A DNA stretch of 64,000 nt from Streptomyces sp. CG4 (GCF_041080655.1 NZ_CP163525.1:6510001-6574000); one strand, 5' to 3'; shown: positions 6,701 through 14,959, counted from the stretch's first letter. Translations and numbers: made by a program. The notes: generated by a model not told the origin, from the letters alone.

Positions 6701-8022
6701 CCCTGGGCCCGGAGCACGTCCCGGAACCAGTGATAGGAGGCCTTCGGGGTGCGCTCCAGCGTCGCGTAGTCCACGTGCACCAGACCGAAGCGGCGCGCCT
6801 GGCCCTCGGCCCACTCGAAGTTGTCCAGCAGGGACCACACGAAGTAGCCGCGCACCTCCACGCCGGCTTCCAGGGCGGTGTGCAGGGCGCGGATGTGCGC
6901 GTCCAGGTAGGCGATGCGGTCCTGGTCGTCGACGCCCTCGTACGAGCAGCCGTTCTCGGTGATCACGAGCGGCGGGAGCCGGTCGCCGTAGCGGTCACGG
7001 AAACCGGTCAGCAGCTCGGTGAGGCCCTCCGGGACGACCGGCCAGCCGAAGTCGGTCGTCGGGCGGCCCTCGATCTCCCGCACCGAGAAGGGGAGTACGG
7101 CGGGCAGGGCCAGACCGCCGTACTCGCTGTCCGTGCCGCCGGGCGCGCCCACCTTCGTCGGCGCGTAGTAGTTGATGCCGTACCAGTCGAGGGGCTCGGC
7201 GATGACCTTGAGGTCGGCCGCCACGTCGCCGGGCATCAACTCGCCCATTCCCTCCGGATATTCGCCGAGGACGATCGGCTCGGCGAAGAGGCGGTTGAGG
7301 AGGATGTCGTAGAAGCCGGCCGCTTCCCGGTCCGCCGGTTCGGCGGAGGCGGGCCAGGTGGGGCCGTGGGAGTTGGCGATGCCGATGTCGCCCGCCCCGG
7401 CCGCGCGCAGGGCGCGTACCGCCAGACCGTGGGCGAGGAGCTGGTGGTGGGCGACCGGGAGCGCGTCGAAGAGGAGCTGCTTGCCGGGGGCGTGCGCGCC
7501 GAGCGCGTGCCCCAGCAGCGTGTGTTCCGCGGGCTCGTTGAGGGTGATCCACTTGGTGACGCGGTCGCCGAGCCGCTCCGCCACCACGGAGACGTACTCG
7601 GCGAACCGGTCCGCTGTGTCCCGCTCCAGCCAGTCCAGCGAGGCGGGCAGGTCCCAGTGGAAGAGGGTGGGCACCGGCCGTACGCCCGCCGCGCACAGCT
7701 CGTCCACCAGGCGGTCGTAGAAGTCCAGGCCGCCGGGGGAGTTCACCCGGGGCCAGGAGACCGAGAAGCGGTACGCGTCCACGCCGAGACCCGCGAGCAG
7801 GGCCACGTCCTCGCGATAGCGGTGGTAGTGGTCGCAGGCCACCGCCGCCGTCGAACCGTCCTTCACCCGCCCCGGCTCGGCCGTGAACACGTCCCACACG
7901 GAGGGCTCGCGCTCCCCGGCCGCCCCCTCGATCTGGTGGGCCGAGGTCGACACACCCCACAGGAAGCCGTCCGGGAAGCGGGGGAGCGGGGCGGATGGGG
8001 GATCGCCTGCGTCAGTCGCCAT
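6697..8022 (-). CDS. GH1 beta-glucosidase
   Basis: Cytoplasmic family 1 glycoside hydrolase that removes glucose from the non-reducing end of beta-glucosides. The family N-terminal signature FPDGFLWGVSTSAHQIEGA is present, with the acid/base Glu in TLNEPAEH and the nucleophile Glu in VITENGCSYEG; YFVWSLLDNFEWAEG near the C terminus binds the sugar. The length of about 441 residues is typical. ATG at 8034 or 8022 could start the gene; 8022 gives the better distance from AAGG. It is the first gene of a two-gene operon with the MFS transporter, and LacI-type palindromes lie just upstream. Confidence 0.94.
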   Translation of the reverse strand: MATDAGDPPSAPLPRFPDGFLWGVSTSAHQIEGAAGEREPSVWDVFTAEPGRVKDGSTAAVACDHYHRYREDVALLAGLGVDAYRFSVSWPRVNSPGGLDFYDRLVDELCAAGVRPVPTLFHWDLPASLDWLERDTADRFAEYVSVVAERLGDRVTKWITLNEPAEHTLLGHALGAHAPGKQLLFDALPVAHHQLLAHGLAVRALRAAGAGDIGIANSHGPTWPASAEPADREAAGFYDILLNRLFAEPIVLGEYPEGMGELMPGDVAADLKVIAEPLDWYGINYYAPTKVGAPGGTDSEYGGLALPAVLPFSVREIEGRPTTDFGWPVVPEGLTELLTGFRDRYGDRLPPLVITENGCSYEGVDDQDRIAYLDAHIRALHTALEAGVEVRGYFVWSLLDNFEWAEGQARRFGLVHVDYATLERTPKASYHWFRDVLRAQG

Positions 8023-8034
8023 GGCCGGGATCAT

Positions 8035-8051
8035 CCTTACCCTCGGTAAGG
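8035..8051. promoter_or_regulatory. Inverted repeat at the bgl start
   Basis: CCTTACC and GGTAAGG flank a three-base spacer, a perfect 7-3-7 inverted repeat immediately before the beta-glucosidase start. It could be a repressor operator or an mRNA hairpin affecting initiation. Confidence 0.4.
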
Positions 8052-8069
8052 GAAGTCAATGCCTCGGCG

Positions 8070-8081
8070 GCAACCGGTTGC
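8070..8081. promoter_or_regulatory. LacI-type operator candidate
   Basis: GCAACCGGTTGC is a perfect 12-base palindrome with the central CG and flanking AA/TT typical of LacI-family sites. It is about 50 bases upstream of the bgl start and touches the stop of the inhibitor gene. No lacI gene lies in the window next to it, so the regulator would be encoded elsewhere. Confidence 0.45.
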
Positions 8082-8347
8082 TACGCGCCTTCCTTCAGCA
8101 CCCGTGACACCAACTCCCGTTGTTCCTCGGTGAGTCGGGGATCGGCCGCGTACACCGTGCGGCCGTCCACGGTGATCTCGTACCGGAAGCCGTCCGGGAC
8201 GCCGGCCGACGGGGTGTCCTGGCCGGACGCGAGGACGCGTTCGGCCAGGACCTGCCATGCGGGGGCGTCGGGCCGGCCCGAGGTGTCCACCTCGGCCCGG
8301 CGCTCGATGCCCGCGAAGCCGCCCGTGCGCCGTACCTGAATACGCAT
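8081..8347 (-). CDS. Emfourin-type protease inhibitor (protealysin inhibitor family)
   Basis: An 88-residue protein beginning MRIQVRRTGGFAGIERRAEV, the hallmark of emfourin, a slow tight-binding inhibitor of protealysin-like M4 peptidases. It has no signal peptide. It is transcribed directly after the M4 protease gene, the arrangement known for protealysin/emfourin pairs; the inhibitor would keep the protease inactive inside the cell. A 12-base tandem repeat fills the 100-base gap between the two genes. The partner relation is inferred from family and position. Confidence 0.82.
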   Translation of the reverse strand: MRIQVRRTGGFAGIERRAEVDTSGRPDAPAWQVLAERVLASGQDTPSAGVPDGFRYEITVDGRTVYAADPRLTEEQRELVSRVLKEGA

Positions 8348-8370
8348 GGGTCCCTGTCTAGTACGGATGG

Positions 8371-8450
8371 TGCGGAATGTCGTGCGGAATGCCGTGTGGA
8401 ATGCCGTGTGGAATGCCGTGCGGAATGCCGTGCGGAATGGCGTGCGGAAT
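8371..8450. repeat. 12-bp tandem repeat between protease and inhibitor genes
   Basis: Seven consecutive units of TGCGGAATGCCG or one- to three-base variants start at 8371, 8383, 8395, 8407, 8419, 8431 and 8443. The array ends at the protease stop codon and ends 23 bases before the inhibitor start region. It is noncoding in the gene frames. Confidence 0.9.
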
Positions 8451-9511
8451 CAGGAAGTCGGCACCTTCACCTGCGACCAGGCGTCGCGGACGGCCTTCGC
8501 TTCCTTGCCCTCGCCGTAGAGGGACGTGGCCGCGGCGGCCGTGAGCCGGGCGAAGGCCGCGAAGTCCGCGTCGGACGGCAGCTCGCCGCCGGTGAGCACG
8601 TCGTACCAGATCTGCCCGGCCTTCTCCCAGGAGTGGCCGCCGATCGCCGTGGCGACCAGGTAGAAGGCGTGGTTGGGGATACCGGAGTTGATGTGCACGC
8701 CGCCGTTGTCCTGGCTGGTGTGGACGTAGTGGTCCATGCTCGCCGGCTGCGGGTCCTTGCCCAGGTTCGGGTCGTCGTACGCCGTGCCCGGGGCCTTCAT
8801 CGAGCGCAGCGCGGTGCCGTGGACGCTCGGGGCGAGGAGCCCCGCGCCGATCAGCCAGTCGGCCTGGTCGGCGGTCTGGCCGAGGGCGTACTGCTTGATC
8901 ACCGAGCCGAAGACGTCCGAGACCGACTCGTTGAGGGCGCCGGACTGGCCGTAGTACTCCAGGTTCGCGGTGTACTGGGTGACGCCGTGGGTCAGTTCGT
9001 GGCCGATCACGTCGACGGGGATGGTGAAGTCGAGGAACGTGGTGCCGTCGCCGTCGCCGAACACCATCTGCTCGCCGTTCCAGAAGGCGTTGTCGTAGTG
9101 CTCGCCGTAGTGCACGGTCGCGTTCAGCGGCAGGCCCGCGCCGTCGATGGAGTGCCGGCCGTAGGCGTTCAGGTACAGCTCGAAGGTGGCGCCGAGGCCC
9201 GCGTGCGCGCGGTTCACGGTCGCGTCCTTGGCGGGCTCGTCGTTCTCGCCGTGCACCTTCTGGCCCGGCAGGGTCTCCTGGTGCCCGGCGTCGTAGATGG
9301 TGCGGTTCGGGTGGTCGGAGGGGGTGCCGGTGGGCGCGGCGGTGGTGCGGACGGAGGTGATCCGGCGATGGGTGCGGTGGGCGGCGTCCCGCTCCAGGGT
9401 GCGCTGCGCGCGCTCCGCGATGGCGGGGTCGTCGTGCCGGGCCAGCTGGTCCAGGAGATGGGGCGGCACGATCGTGCAGAAGACGGGCTCGAAGCCCCCG
9501 TTGGTCGTCAT
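8450..9511 (-). CDS. M4 family metallopeptidase, protealysin-like
   Basis: Zinc endopeptidase of about 353 residues. The N terminus (GFEPVFCTIVPPHLLDQLA) is the short propeptide of protealysin-like members, without a classical signal peptide. The zinc motif HELTH lies in VIGHELTHGVTQY, with the third ligand Glu in ALNESVSDVFG and the active-site His in NGGVHINSGIPNHAFY. All catalytic residues are intact. The start is taken at ATG 9511 (MTTNGG); other in-frame starts exist at 9523 and 9619. It forms a likely operon with the downstream emfourin-type inhibitor. Confidence 0.93.
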   Translation of the reverse strand: MTTNGGFEPVFCTIVPPHLLDQLARHDDPAIAERAQRTLERDAAHRTHRRITSVRTTAAPTGTPSDHPNRTIYDAGHQETLPGQKVHGENDEPAKDATVNRAHAGLGATFELYLNAYGRHSIDGAGLPLNATVHYGEHYDNAFWNGEQMVFGDGDGTTFLDFTIPVDVIGHELTHGVTQYTANLEYYGQSGALNESVSDVFGSVIKQYALGQTADQADWLIGAGLLAPSVHGTALRSMKAPGTAYDDPNLGKDPQPASMDHYVHTSQDNGGVHINSGIPNHAFYLVATAIGGHSWEKAGQIWYDVLTGGELPSDADFAAFARLTAAAATSLYGEGKEAKAVRDAWSQVKVPTS

Positions 9512-9702
9512 GTCCCGCACCATCGCATTGTGTGATGTCGATGTCACTAGCTGCCACCATGATTGGTGAAATACCGGGACAGGAACCGCGACGCTCCGTG
9601 ACGATGTGGTACGGCGCACTTTTTGTCCCTTTTGTAATGCCGGTCCCGCATACTGGACCGCGGTCCCGCGTCCGGGGCGGCTCGGCTAGGCTGCTGCGCA
9701 TC

Positions 9703-9750
9703 ATGCGTTTCGGGCTGCTTCTCCTTAGCTGCCGCGGCGAGGGCCTGTAG
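9703..9750 (+). CDS. leuL: leu leader peptide
   Basis: A 15-codon ORF encoding MRFGLLLLSCRGEGL, with four consecutive leucine codons. Such peptides precede leuA in actinobacteria and couple leucyl-tRNA supply to leuA expression by ribosome stalling. A TAGGCT hexamer at 9687-9692 fits a -10 box about ten bases before the ATG, implying a nearly leaderless transcript. No clear -35 box is visible. Confidence 0.8.
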   Translation: MRFGLLLLSCRGEGL

Positions 9751-9774
9751 TCGAGGCCGACTCCCTCCCCGCGG
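9732..9774 (+). promoter_or_regulatory. leuA attenuator hairpin
   Basis: Bases 9732-9743 pair with 9763-9774 (11 of 12), overlapping the end of the leader peptide and followed by AGCTTT. A ribosome stalled on the Leu codons would leave a different fold from one that reaches the stop at 9750. This is the expected arrangement of an attenuator; whether it acts on transcription or translation cannot be told. Confidence 0.6.
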
Positions 9775-9811
9775 AGCTTTGGCGTTGCGTCGTCGGCCGT
9801 CCATCCGGACA

Positions 9812-9825
9812 TCCGGATATCCGGA
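9812..9825. promoter_or_regulatory. Palindrome upstream of leuA
   Basis: TCCGGATATCCGGA is a perfect 14-base palindrome inside a triple ATCCGGA run, just before the leuA ribosome binding site (GAGGAG at 9832). It may be an RNA hairpin that masks translation or a DNA operator. Confidence 0.4.
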
Positions 9826-9847
9826 CACCCTGAGGAGCCCACGCACC

Positions 9848-11569
9848 ATGGCGAACCGCCAGCAGCCCAGCAGCATGCCGATCCACAAGTACGGCCGCTA
9901 CGAGCAGGTCGACATCCCGGACCGCACCTGGCCCCAGAAGCGCATCACCGCCGCCCCCCGCTGGCTCTCCACCGACCTGCGCGACGGCAACCAGGCCCTG
10001 ATCGACCCCATGTCGCCCGAGCGCAAGCGCCGGATGTTCGACCAGCTGGTCAAGATGGGCTACAAGGAGATCGAGGTCGGCTTCCCCGCCTCCGGCCAGA
10101 CCGACTTCGACTTCGTGCGCTCGATCATCGAGGAAGAGGGCGCGATCCCGGACGACGTCACGATCTCCGTGCTGACCCAGGCCCGCGAGGACCTGATCGA
10201 GCGGACCGTGGAGTCCCTGAAGGGCGCCAAGCGCGCCACCGTGCACCTCTACAACGCCACCGCGCCCGTCTTCCGCCGCGTGGTCTTCCGCGGCTCCAAG
10301 GACGACATCAAGCAGATCGCCGTCGACGGCACCCGCCTGGTGATGGAGTACGCCGAGAAACTGCTGGGCCCCGAGACCGAGTTCGGCTACCAGTACAGCC
10401 CCGAGATCTTCACCGACACCGAGCTGGACTTCGCGCTGGAGGTCTGCGAGGCGGTGATGGACGTCTACCAGCCGGGCCCCGGCCGCGAGATCATCCTCAA
10501 CCTGCCCGCCACGGTGGAGCGTTCGACCCCCTCCACGCACGCGGACCGCTTCGAGTGGATGCACCGCAACCTGTCCCGCCGCGAGCACGTCTGCCTGTCC
10601 GTCCACCCGCACAACGACCGCGGTACGGCGGTGGCGGCGGCCGAGCTGGCCCTGATGGCCGGCGCCGACCGCGTCGAGGGCTGCCTGTTCGGACAGGGCG
10701 AGCGCACCGGCAACGTCGACCTGGTCACCCTGGGCATGAACCTGTTCTCCCAGGGCGTCGACCCGCAGATCGACTTCTCCGACATCGACGAGATCCGTCG
10801 TACGTGGGAGTACTGCAACCAGATGGAGGTCCACCCGCGCCACCCCTACGTGGGCGACCTGGTCTACACGTCCTTCTCCGGCTCCCACCAGGACGCCATC
10901 AAGAAGGGCTTCGACGCCATGGAGGCCGACGCGGCGGCTCGCGGGGTCACGGTCGACGACATCGAGTGGGCGGTGCCGTACCTGCCGATCGACCCGAAGG
11001 ACGTCGGCCGCTCCTACGAGGCCGTCATCCGCGTCAACTCGCAGTCCGGCAAGGGCGGTATCTCCTACGTCCTGAAGAACGACCACAAGCTGGACCTGCC
11101 GCGCCGGATGCAGATCGAGTTCTCGAAGCTCATCCAGGCCAAGACGGACGCCGAGGGCGGCGAGATCACGCCGAAGGAGATCTGGGCGGTCTTCCAGGAC
11201 GAGTACCTGCCGAACCCGGGCAACCCGTGGGGCCGTATCCAGGTCAGGACGGGCCAGTCGACGACGGACACGGACGGCGTCGACACCCTGACGGTCGAGG
11301 CCACGGTGGACGGCGAGGACACGGTCCTGACCGGCTCCGGCAACGGTCCGATCTCGGCCTTCTTCGACGCCCTGGAGTCCATCGGCATCGACGTACGCCT
11401 GTTGGACTACCAGGAGCACACGATGAGCGAGGGTGCCTCCGCGCAGGCCGCCTCCTACATCGAATGCGCGATCGACGGCAAGATCCTGTGGGGGATCGGC
11501 ATCGACGCGAACACGACGCGTGCGTCGCTGAAGGCGGTCGTCTCCGCGGTGAACCGCGCGGCCCGCTGA
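9848..11569 (+). CDS. leuA: 2-isopropylmalate synthase
   Basis: First committed enzyme of leucine biosynthesis, condensing acetyl-CoA with 2-oxoisovalerate. About 573 residues, the actinobacterial long form. The catalytic TIM barrel begins with WLSTDLRDGNQALIDPM (Arg and Asp at the active site), contains the metal-binding SVHPHNDRGT and the GNVDLVTLGMN segment, and ends in a LeuA regulatory domain (VLTGSGNGPISAFFDAL) that binds leucine. ATG 9848 has GAGGAG ten bases upstream. Expression is probably controlled by the leader peptide and attenuator before it. Confidence 0.97.
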   Translation: MANRQQPSSMPIHKYGRYEQVDIPDRTWPQKRITAAPRWLSTDLRDGNQALIDPMSPERKRRMFDQLVKMGYKEIEVGFPASGQTDFDFVRSIIEEEGAIPDDVTISVLTQAREDLIERTVESLKGAKRATVHLYNATAPVFRRVVFRGSKDDIKQIAVDGTRLVMEYAEKLLGPETEFGYQYSPEIFTDTELDFALEVCEAVMDVYQPGPGREIILNLPATVERSTPSTHADRFEWMHRNLSRREHVCLSVHPHNDRGTAVAAAELALMAGADRVEGCLFGQGERTGNVDLVTLGMNLFSQGVDPQIDFSDIDEIRRTWEYCNQMEVHPRHPYVGDLVYTSFSGSHQDAIKKGFDAMEADAAARGVTVDDIEWAVPYLPIDPKDVGRSYEAVIRVNSQSGKGGISYVLKNDHKLDLPRRMQIEFSKLIQAKTDAEGGEITPKEIWAVFQDEYLPNPGNPWGRIQVRTGQSTTDTDGVDTLTVEATVDGEDTVLTGSGNGPISAFFDALESIGIDVRLLDYQEHTMSEGASAQAASYIECAIDGKILWGIGIDANTTRASLKAVVSAVNRAAR

Positions 11570-11589
11570 CCGCTCTGACCGGGAGTTTC

Positions 11590-11625
11590 GGGGCCCCGAC
11601 CGCTGTATACGGCGGCCGGGGCCCC
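11590..11625 (+). terminator. Terminator after leuA
   Basis: A 14-base-pair stem (11590-11603 with 11612-11625, one G-U pair) with an eight-base loop, 20 bases after the leuA stop. No long T run follows, as is common in Streptomyces. Confidence 0.8.
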
Positions 11626-11753
11626 GTCGTTTATCGGCCACGGGGCCGGCCAGGTCACAGAAAGGTCTCTTCCGGGGTACTGACTCAGCCTCCGGGATGT
11701 GGCTAACATCACGCCAGCGCGGCGATGTTGCCGTGCGGTTACGGAGGTGCGAC

Positions 11754-12449
11754 GTGCTGCCAGTACGGGGACGAGACGGCCGTGCCGCCAAGGCTGGGCA
11801 CATCGTGCGCATCCGCACCGCGTGGACTCCCGTCGGGGACGGCGAGTTCTACTGCCCCGGCTGCGGCGGCGACCGCAACTACCAGCGGCTCACCGGACGC
11901 CGCCGGCTCACCCTGCTCGGGGTGCCGCTCCTGCCCCGCGGCAGCACCGGACCGGTCGTGGAGTGCGCCGCCTGCCGCCAGCACTATGGCACGGACGTCC
12001 TGGACCACCCCACCACGCGCCGCTTCTCGGCGATGCTCCGCGACGCCGTGCACACCGTCGCCCTCGCCGTGCTCGCGGCGGGTGGCACCTCCTCCCGTAC
12101 GGCCCTGGAGACGGCCGCCGGCGCCGTCCGCGCGGCCGGCTTCGACGGCTGTACCGAGGAACAGCTGGCCGCCCTGGTCGAGGCCCTCGCCGCCGACACC
12201 GGCCGGGTCCTCGGCGCGGAGTGCGGCACGAGCCTGACCATAGAGCTGCACGAGGCCCTGGACCCGCTCGCCCCGCACCTCGCCCCCGCCGGCCGCGAGT
12301 CCCTCCTCCTCCAGGCCGCCCGCATCGCCCTCGCCGACGGCCCCTACACCCCCGCCGAACGCGACGCCCTCACGACGGTCGGCGCGGCCCTGACCATCTG
12401 CGCGGACGACGTGACGCGCCTGCTGGCGGCGGCGCGGACGCCGTCCTGA
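11754..12449 (+). CDS. TerB-like protein with N-terminal zinc ribbon
   Basis: A 231-residue cytoplasmic protein. The N-terminal part has two CxxC pairs (CPGCGG and CAAC) around a conserved FYCPGCGGDRNYQR segment, a zinc ribbon. The rest is helical and TerB-like, ending with the LADGPYTPAERDALTTVG signature. TerB domains occur in metal- and membrane-stress proteins, but the role of this Streptomyces type is not known to me. The start is the GTG at 11754 with GGAGG six bases upstream; an ATG at 11697 lacks a binding site. It stands alone after the leuA terminator and converges with the response regulator gene. Confidence 0.75.
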   Translation: MLPVRGRDGRAAKAGHIVRIRTAWTPVGDGEFYCPGCGGDRNYQRLTGRRRLTLLGVPLLPRGSTGPVVECAACRQHYGTDVLDHPTTRRFSAMLRDAVHTVALAVLAAGGTSSRTALETAAGAVRAAGFDGCTEEQLAALVEALAADTGRVLGAECGTSLTIELHEALDPLAPHLAPAGRESLLLQAARIALADGPYTPAERDALTTVGAALTICADDVTRLLAAARTPS

Positions 12450-12457
12450 TCGTGCAC

Positions 12458-13093
12458 TCAGCGGCGGATGAGGCCCAGGTCGGTGGCGGTGGCCACGGCG
12501 GCGGTGCGGGAGTCCACGCCGAGCTTGGCGTAGACGCGGGCCAGGTGGGACTTGACCGTGCCCTCGGTGAGGTGGAGGCGGCGGCCGACGGCCTGATTGG
12601 ACAGACCCTCGGCGACCAGGGCGAGGACTTCGGTCTCGCGCCGGGTCAGTGAAGTGCCGGGCGCGCGCAGCCGGTTCAGCAGCCGGTCCGCGACCGCGGG
12701 CGCCAGGGCGGTACGTCCGCTGGCGGCCGTCCGTACGGCGGCCGCCAGTTCCTCCGGAGGGGCGTCCTTGAGCAGGTAGCCGGTGGCGCCGGCCTCGATG
12801 GCCGGGAGGGTGTCGGCGTCGGAGTCGTAGGTGGTGACGATCACGACCCGGGGCGCGCCCGGCCGGGCCGTGATCGCGGCCGTGGCCTCGGCGCCGCCCA
12901 TCCCCTTGCCGAACTGCAGATCCATCAGCACGACGTCGATGTCACCCGCGGCGGCACGGACGACGGCGTCCTCGGCGGTCGCGGCCTCGGCCACCACGAC
13001 GAGACCCGGCTCGGTCTCCAGCACGGCCCGCAGCCCGGCCCGCACCACGGGATGGTCGTCGGCGAGCAGGAGCCGGACGGGGTACTCGGTCAT
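12458..13093 (-). CDS. NarL/LuxR-family response regulator
   Basis: A receiver domain (LLLADDHPVVRAGLRAVLE, phosphoacceptor Asp around residue 58 in VVLMDLQFG, and TTYDSDAD, KDAPPEEL) followed by a LuxR-type helix-turn-helix (LTRRETEVLALVAEGLSNQA, GTVKSHLARVYAKLGV). The length of about 211 residues is standard. Its ATG overlaps the histidine kinase stop (ATGA at 13090-13093), so both are made from one mRNA. The divergent FtsX/ATPase ABC genes are the probable target, an arrangement often seen in Streptomyces. A TTG six bases further upstream is less likely as start. Confidence 0.94.
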   Translation of the reverse strand: MTEYPVRLLLADDHPVVRAGLRAVLETEPGLVVVAEAATAEDAVVRAAAGDIDVVLMDLQFGKGMGGAEATAAITARPGAPRVVIVTTYDSDADTLPAIEAGATGYLLKDAPPEELAAAVRTAASGRTALAPAVADRLLNRLRAPGTSLTRRETEVLALVAEGLSNQAVGRRLHLTEGTVKSHLARVYAKLGVDSRTAAVATATDLGLIRR

Positions 13094-14691
13094 GGGCAAG
13101 CCTCGGTGGGGGTGGGCGGGGTTGGCCGGGTGGCGGTGGGGGCGGGCGGGGTCGTCCGGGTCGCGGTGTCGGGGGGCGGGGTCGGGTGGGTGTCGGCGTC
13201 GGCGAGTGGTCTGTCGGTCCCGGTGTTCGGGGTTGACCGGGTGCCGGTGTGGGCGGGCGGGGGCGTTCGGGTGCCGGTGTCGGCGGGCAGGGGCGGCCTG
13301 GTGGCGGTCTCGGCGGCCAAGGCCGACCGGGTGGTCTGCGTGCCGGCGGGTGATCTGTCGGTCTCGGCGGAGAGGGTTGGCTGGGCGTCGGTCCCGGCGG
13401 GCGAGGTCGGCCGGGTCCCGGTGTCGGCAGGTGAGGTCGGTCCGGTCTCGGTTCCGGTGGGTGGGTTCTCGGTCTCAGCCGGTGGTGTCTCCGGCCCCGT
13501 GGGTGGGGTGAACGGGAGGCGGGCGGTCAGGGTGGTGCCGTTGGCCGGGGTGGACTCGATGGTCAGGGTGCCGCCGAGGGCGTGGAGGCGGGTGCGCATG
13601 GCCGTCAGGCCGAAGCCGCCCGTCTCGGGGTCGGGGACGGGCAGCCGGTCGGGGTCGAAGCCGATGCCGTCGTCCACGACGGTGAGGGTGGTGCGGTCCC
13701 CGAGGGTGCCCAGCGTGACGTCCACCGTCGTGGCCCGCGCGTGCCGGACGGTGTTGGCCAAGGCGGACTGGGCGATGCGCAGCAGGGCGACCTCGTGTGC
13801 GGTCGGCAGGGGGACCGGGGCTCCGGTGAGGCTGAAGCGGGCCGTGAGGCGGTGTCGGGCGCCCGTGGTCGTGCACAGGCGTTCCAGCGCGTCCGCCAAG
13901 GTCGTGCCCTCCAGCGCGGGCGGGGCGAGCGCGGCGACGAAGCGGCGGGCCTCGGCGAGGTTGTCGACCGCGGCCTGGCGGGCCTGGCCGACGTAGCGTA
14001 CGGCGTTCTCCGGGGCGCCCGGCAGGTTCCGTTCGGCGGCGCGCAGCAGTAGCTGGATGCTGGACAGCCCCTGTGCGAGCGTGTCGTGGATCTCGCGGGC
14101 CAGGCGCTCGCGTTCGGCGAGCACCCCGGCCGTGTGCTGGGCCTCGGCCAGATCCGCGCGGGTGGCGGTGAGCTCCTCGATCAGCCGCCGGCGCCGTTCG
14201 CTCTCCCGGTACAGCGCCTGGTACCCCCACACCACCGCGACCGCGACGGCGGCCCCGAGCGCCGGGCCGATCGCCATGGCCGCGCTGAAGGAGCCCTGAT
14301 GGGCGGCGAACGCGACGACCGCGGCGAGTGCGGTCGCGGCCACCGCGGCCAGGCTGCCGCGGCGCGGCAGCAGATGGAGCTGGAGGAAGTACAGCGGAAA
14401 GGCCACCCACACCCCGTCGGCGGACAGCGCCAGCAGCGCCAGCCACACCGCGCCGACGGCGGCCAGCCACCAGGCGGCGGCCCGCCGGTCCCCACGGATC
14501 CGCGGCAGCAGCGGACCCACCGCGTACGCCAGCGCGCACACCGCCGCCACGGCGACGGTCGCCCCGGTGTGCGGCCCGCCGGTGGTCAGGGCCCGGGCAG
14601 CGGTGAGCACGAGCAGCCCGACAACCAGCAGGTGCAGGCACCAGGACAGGGCCCGGGTGGTCGGGGTCAGGGCGGGGGCGACGGTGTTCAC
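13090..14691 (-). CDS. NarL-type sensor histidine kinase with Pro/Thr-rich tail
   Basis: About 533 residues from a GTG start with GAAGG upstream. Five or six membrane helices occupy residues 15-160, followed by the HisKA_3 dimerisation domain with the phosphorylated His around residue 202 (AREIHDTLAQG). The HATPase domain has ANTVRHA and VVDDGIGFD. After the catalytic core ends near residue 395, about 140 residues of Pro/Thr/Ala/Glu-rich sequence follow, with a loose ten-residue period around TGTRPTSPA. That tail is not part of the family and probably arose by repeat expansion. The stop overlaps the response regulator start. Confidence 0.92.
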   Translation of the reverse strand: MNTVAPALTPTTRALSWCLHLLVVGLLVLTAARALTTGGPHTGATVAVAAVCALAYAVGPLLPRIRGDRRAAAWWLAAVGAVWLALLALSADGVWVAFPLYFLQLHLLPRRGSLAAVAATALAAVVAFAAHQGSFSAAMAIGPALGAAVAVAVVWGYQALYRESERRRRLIEELTATRADLAEAQHTAGVLAERERLAREIHDTLAQGLSSIQLLLRAAERNLPGAPENAVRYVGQARQAAVDNLAEARRFVAALAPPALEGTTLADALERLCTTTGARHRLTARFSLTGAPVPLPTAHEVALLRIAQSALANTVRHARATTVDVTLGTLGDRTTLTVVDDGIGFDPDRLPVPDPETGGFGLTAMRTRLHALGGTLTIESTPANGTTLTARLPFTPPTGPETPPAETENPPTGTETGPTSPADTGTRPTSPAGTDAQPTLSAETDRSPAGTQTTRSALAAETATRPPLPADTGTRTPPPAHTGTRSTPNTGTDRPLADADTHPTPPPDTATRTTPPAPTATRPTPPTPTEACP

Positions 14692-14857
14692 GGTCCTTCC
14701 AGGGTGTTCGGAGTCCGCTTTCAGCCTAAAGAAGCCGCCCGCGGCGCGGCCTCTGCCGAAAGTTGCAATCCGTGCGCCGCCCTTCGGTCCGCCAAGTGCA
14801 TTCCGCCGCCAGATGCCCGGGCCGGGCCGGCGCGGCGACCGTAGAGGCACACCGTAT

Positions 14858-14933
14858 CCACCGTCGTCATCCACCGTCGTCATCCACCGTCGTCATCCAC
14901 CGTCGTCATCCACCGTCGTCATCCACCGACGCC
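14858..14933. repeat. 13-bp tandem repeats in a divergent promoter region
   Basis: Five identical copies of CCACCGTCGTCAT (14858-14922) and a sixth partial one lie between the divergent histidine kinase and ABC permease genes. They are noncoding in both gene frames and are candidates for iterated binding sites. The GC-rich remainder of the 268-base gap shows nothing else clear. Confidence 0.92.
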
Positions 14934-14959
14934 GAGAATCGCAGAGGGCAGCCGAGGCC

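Noticed and set aside
8358..8450. A His-Gly-Ile-Pro repeat peptide encoded by the 12-bp array
   Set aside because: It exists only in a frame that is out of phase with the protease and has no start signal or independent gene; the repeat is treated as noncoding.
14858..14933. Possible CRISPR array in the 13-bp repeats
   Set aside because: Units are contiguous, with no spacers, and no cas genes are present.
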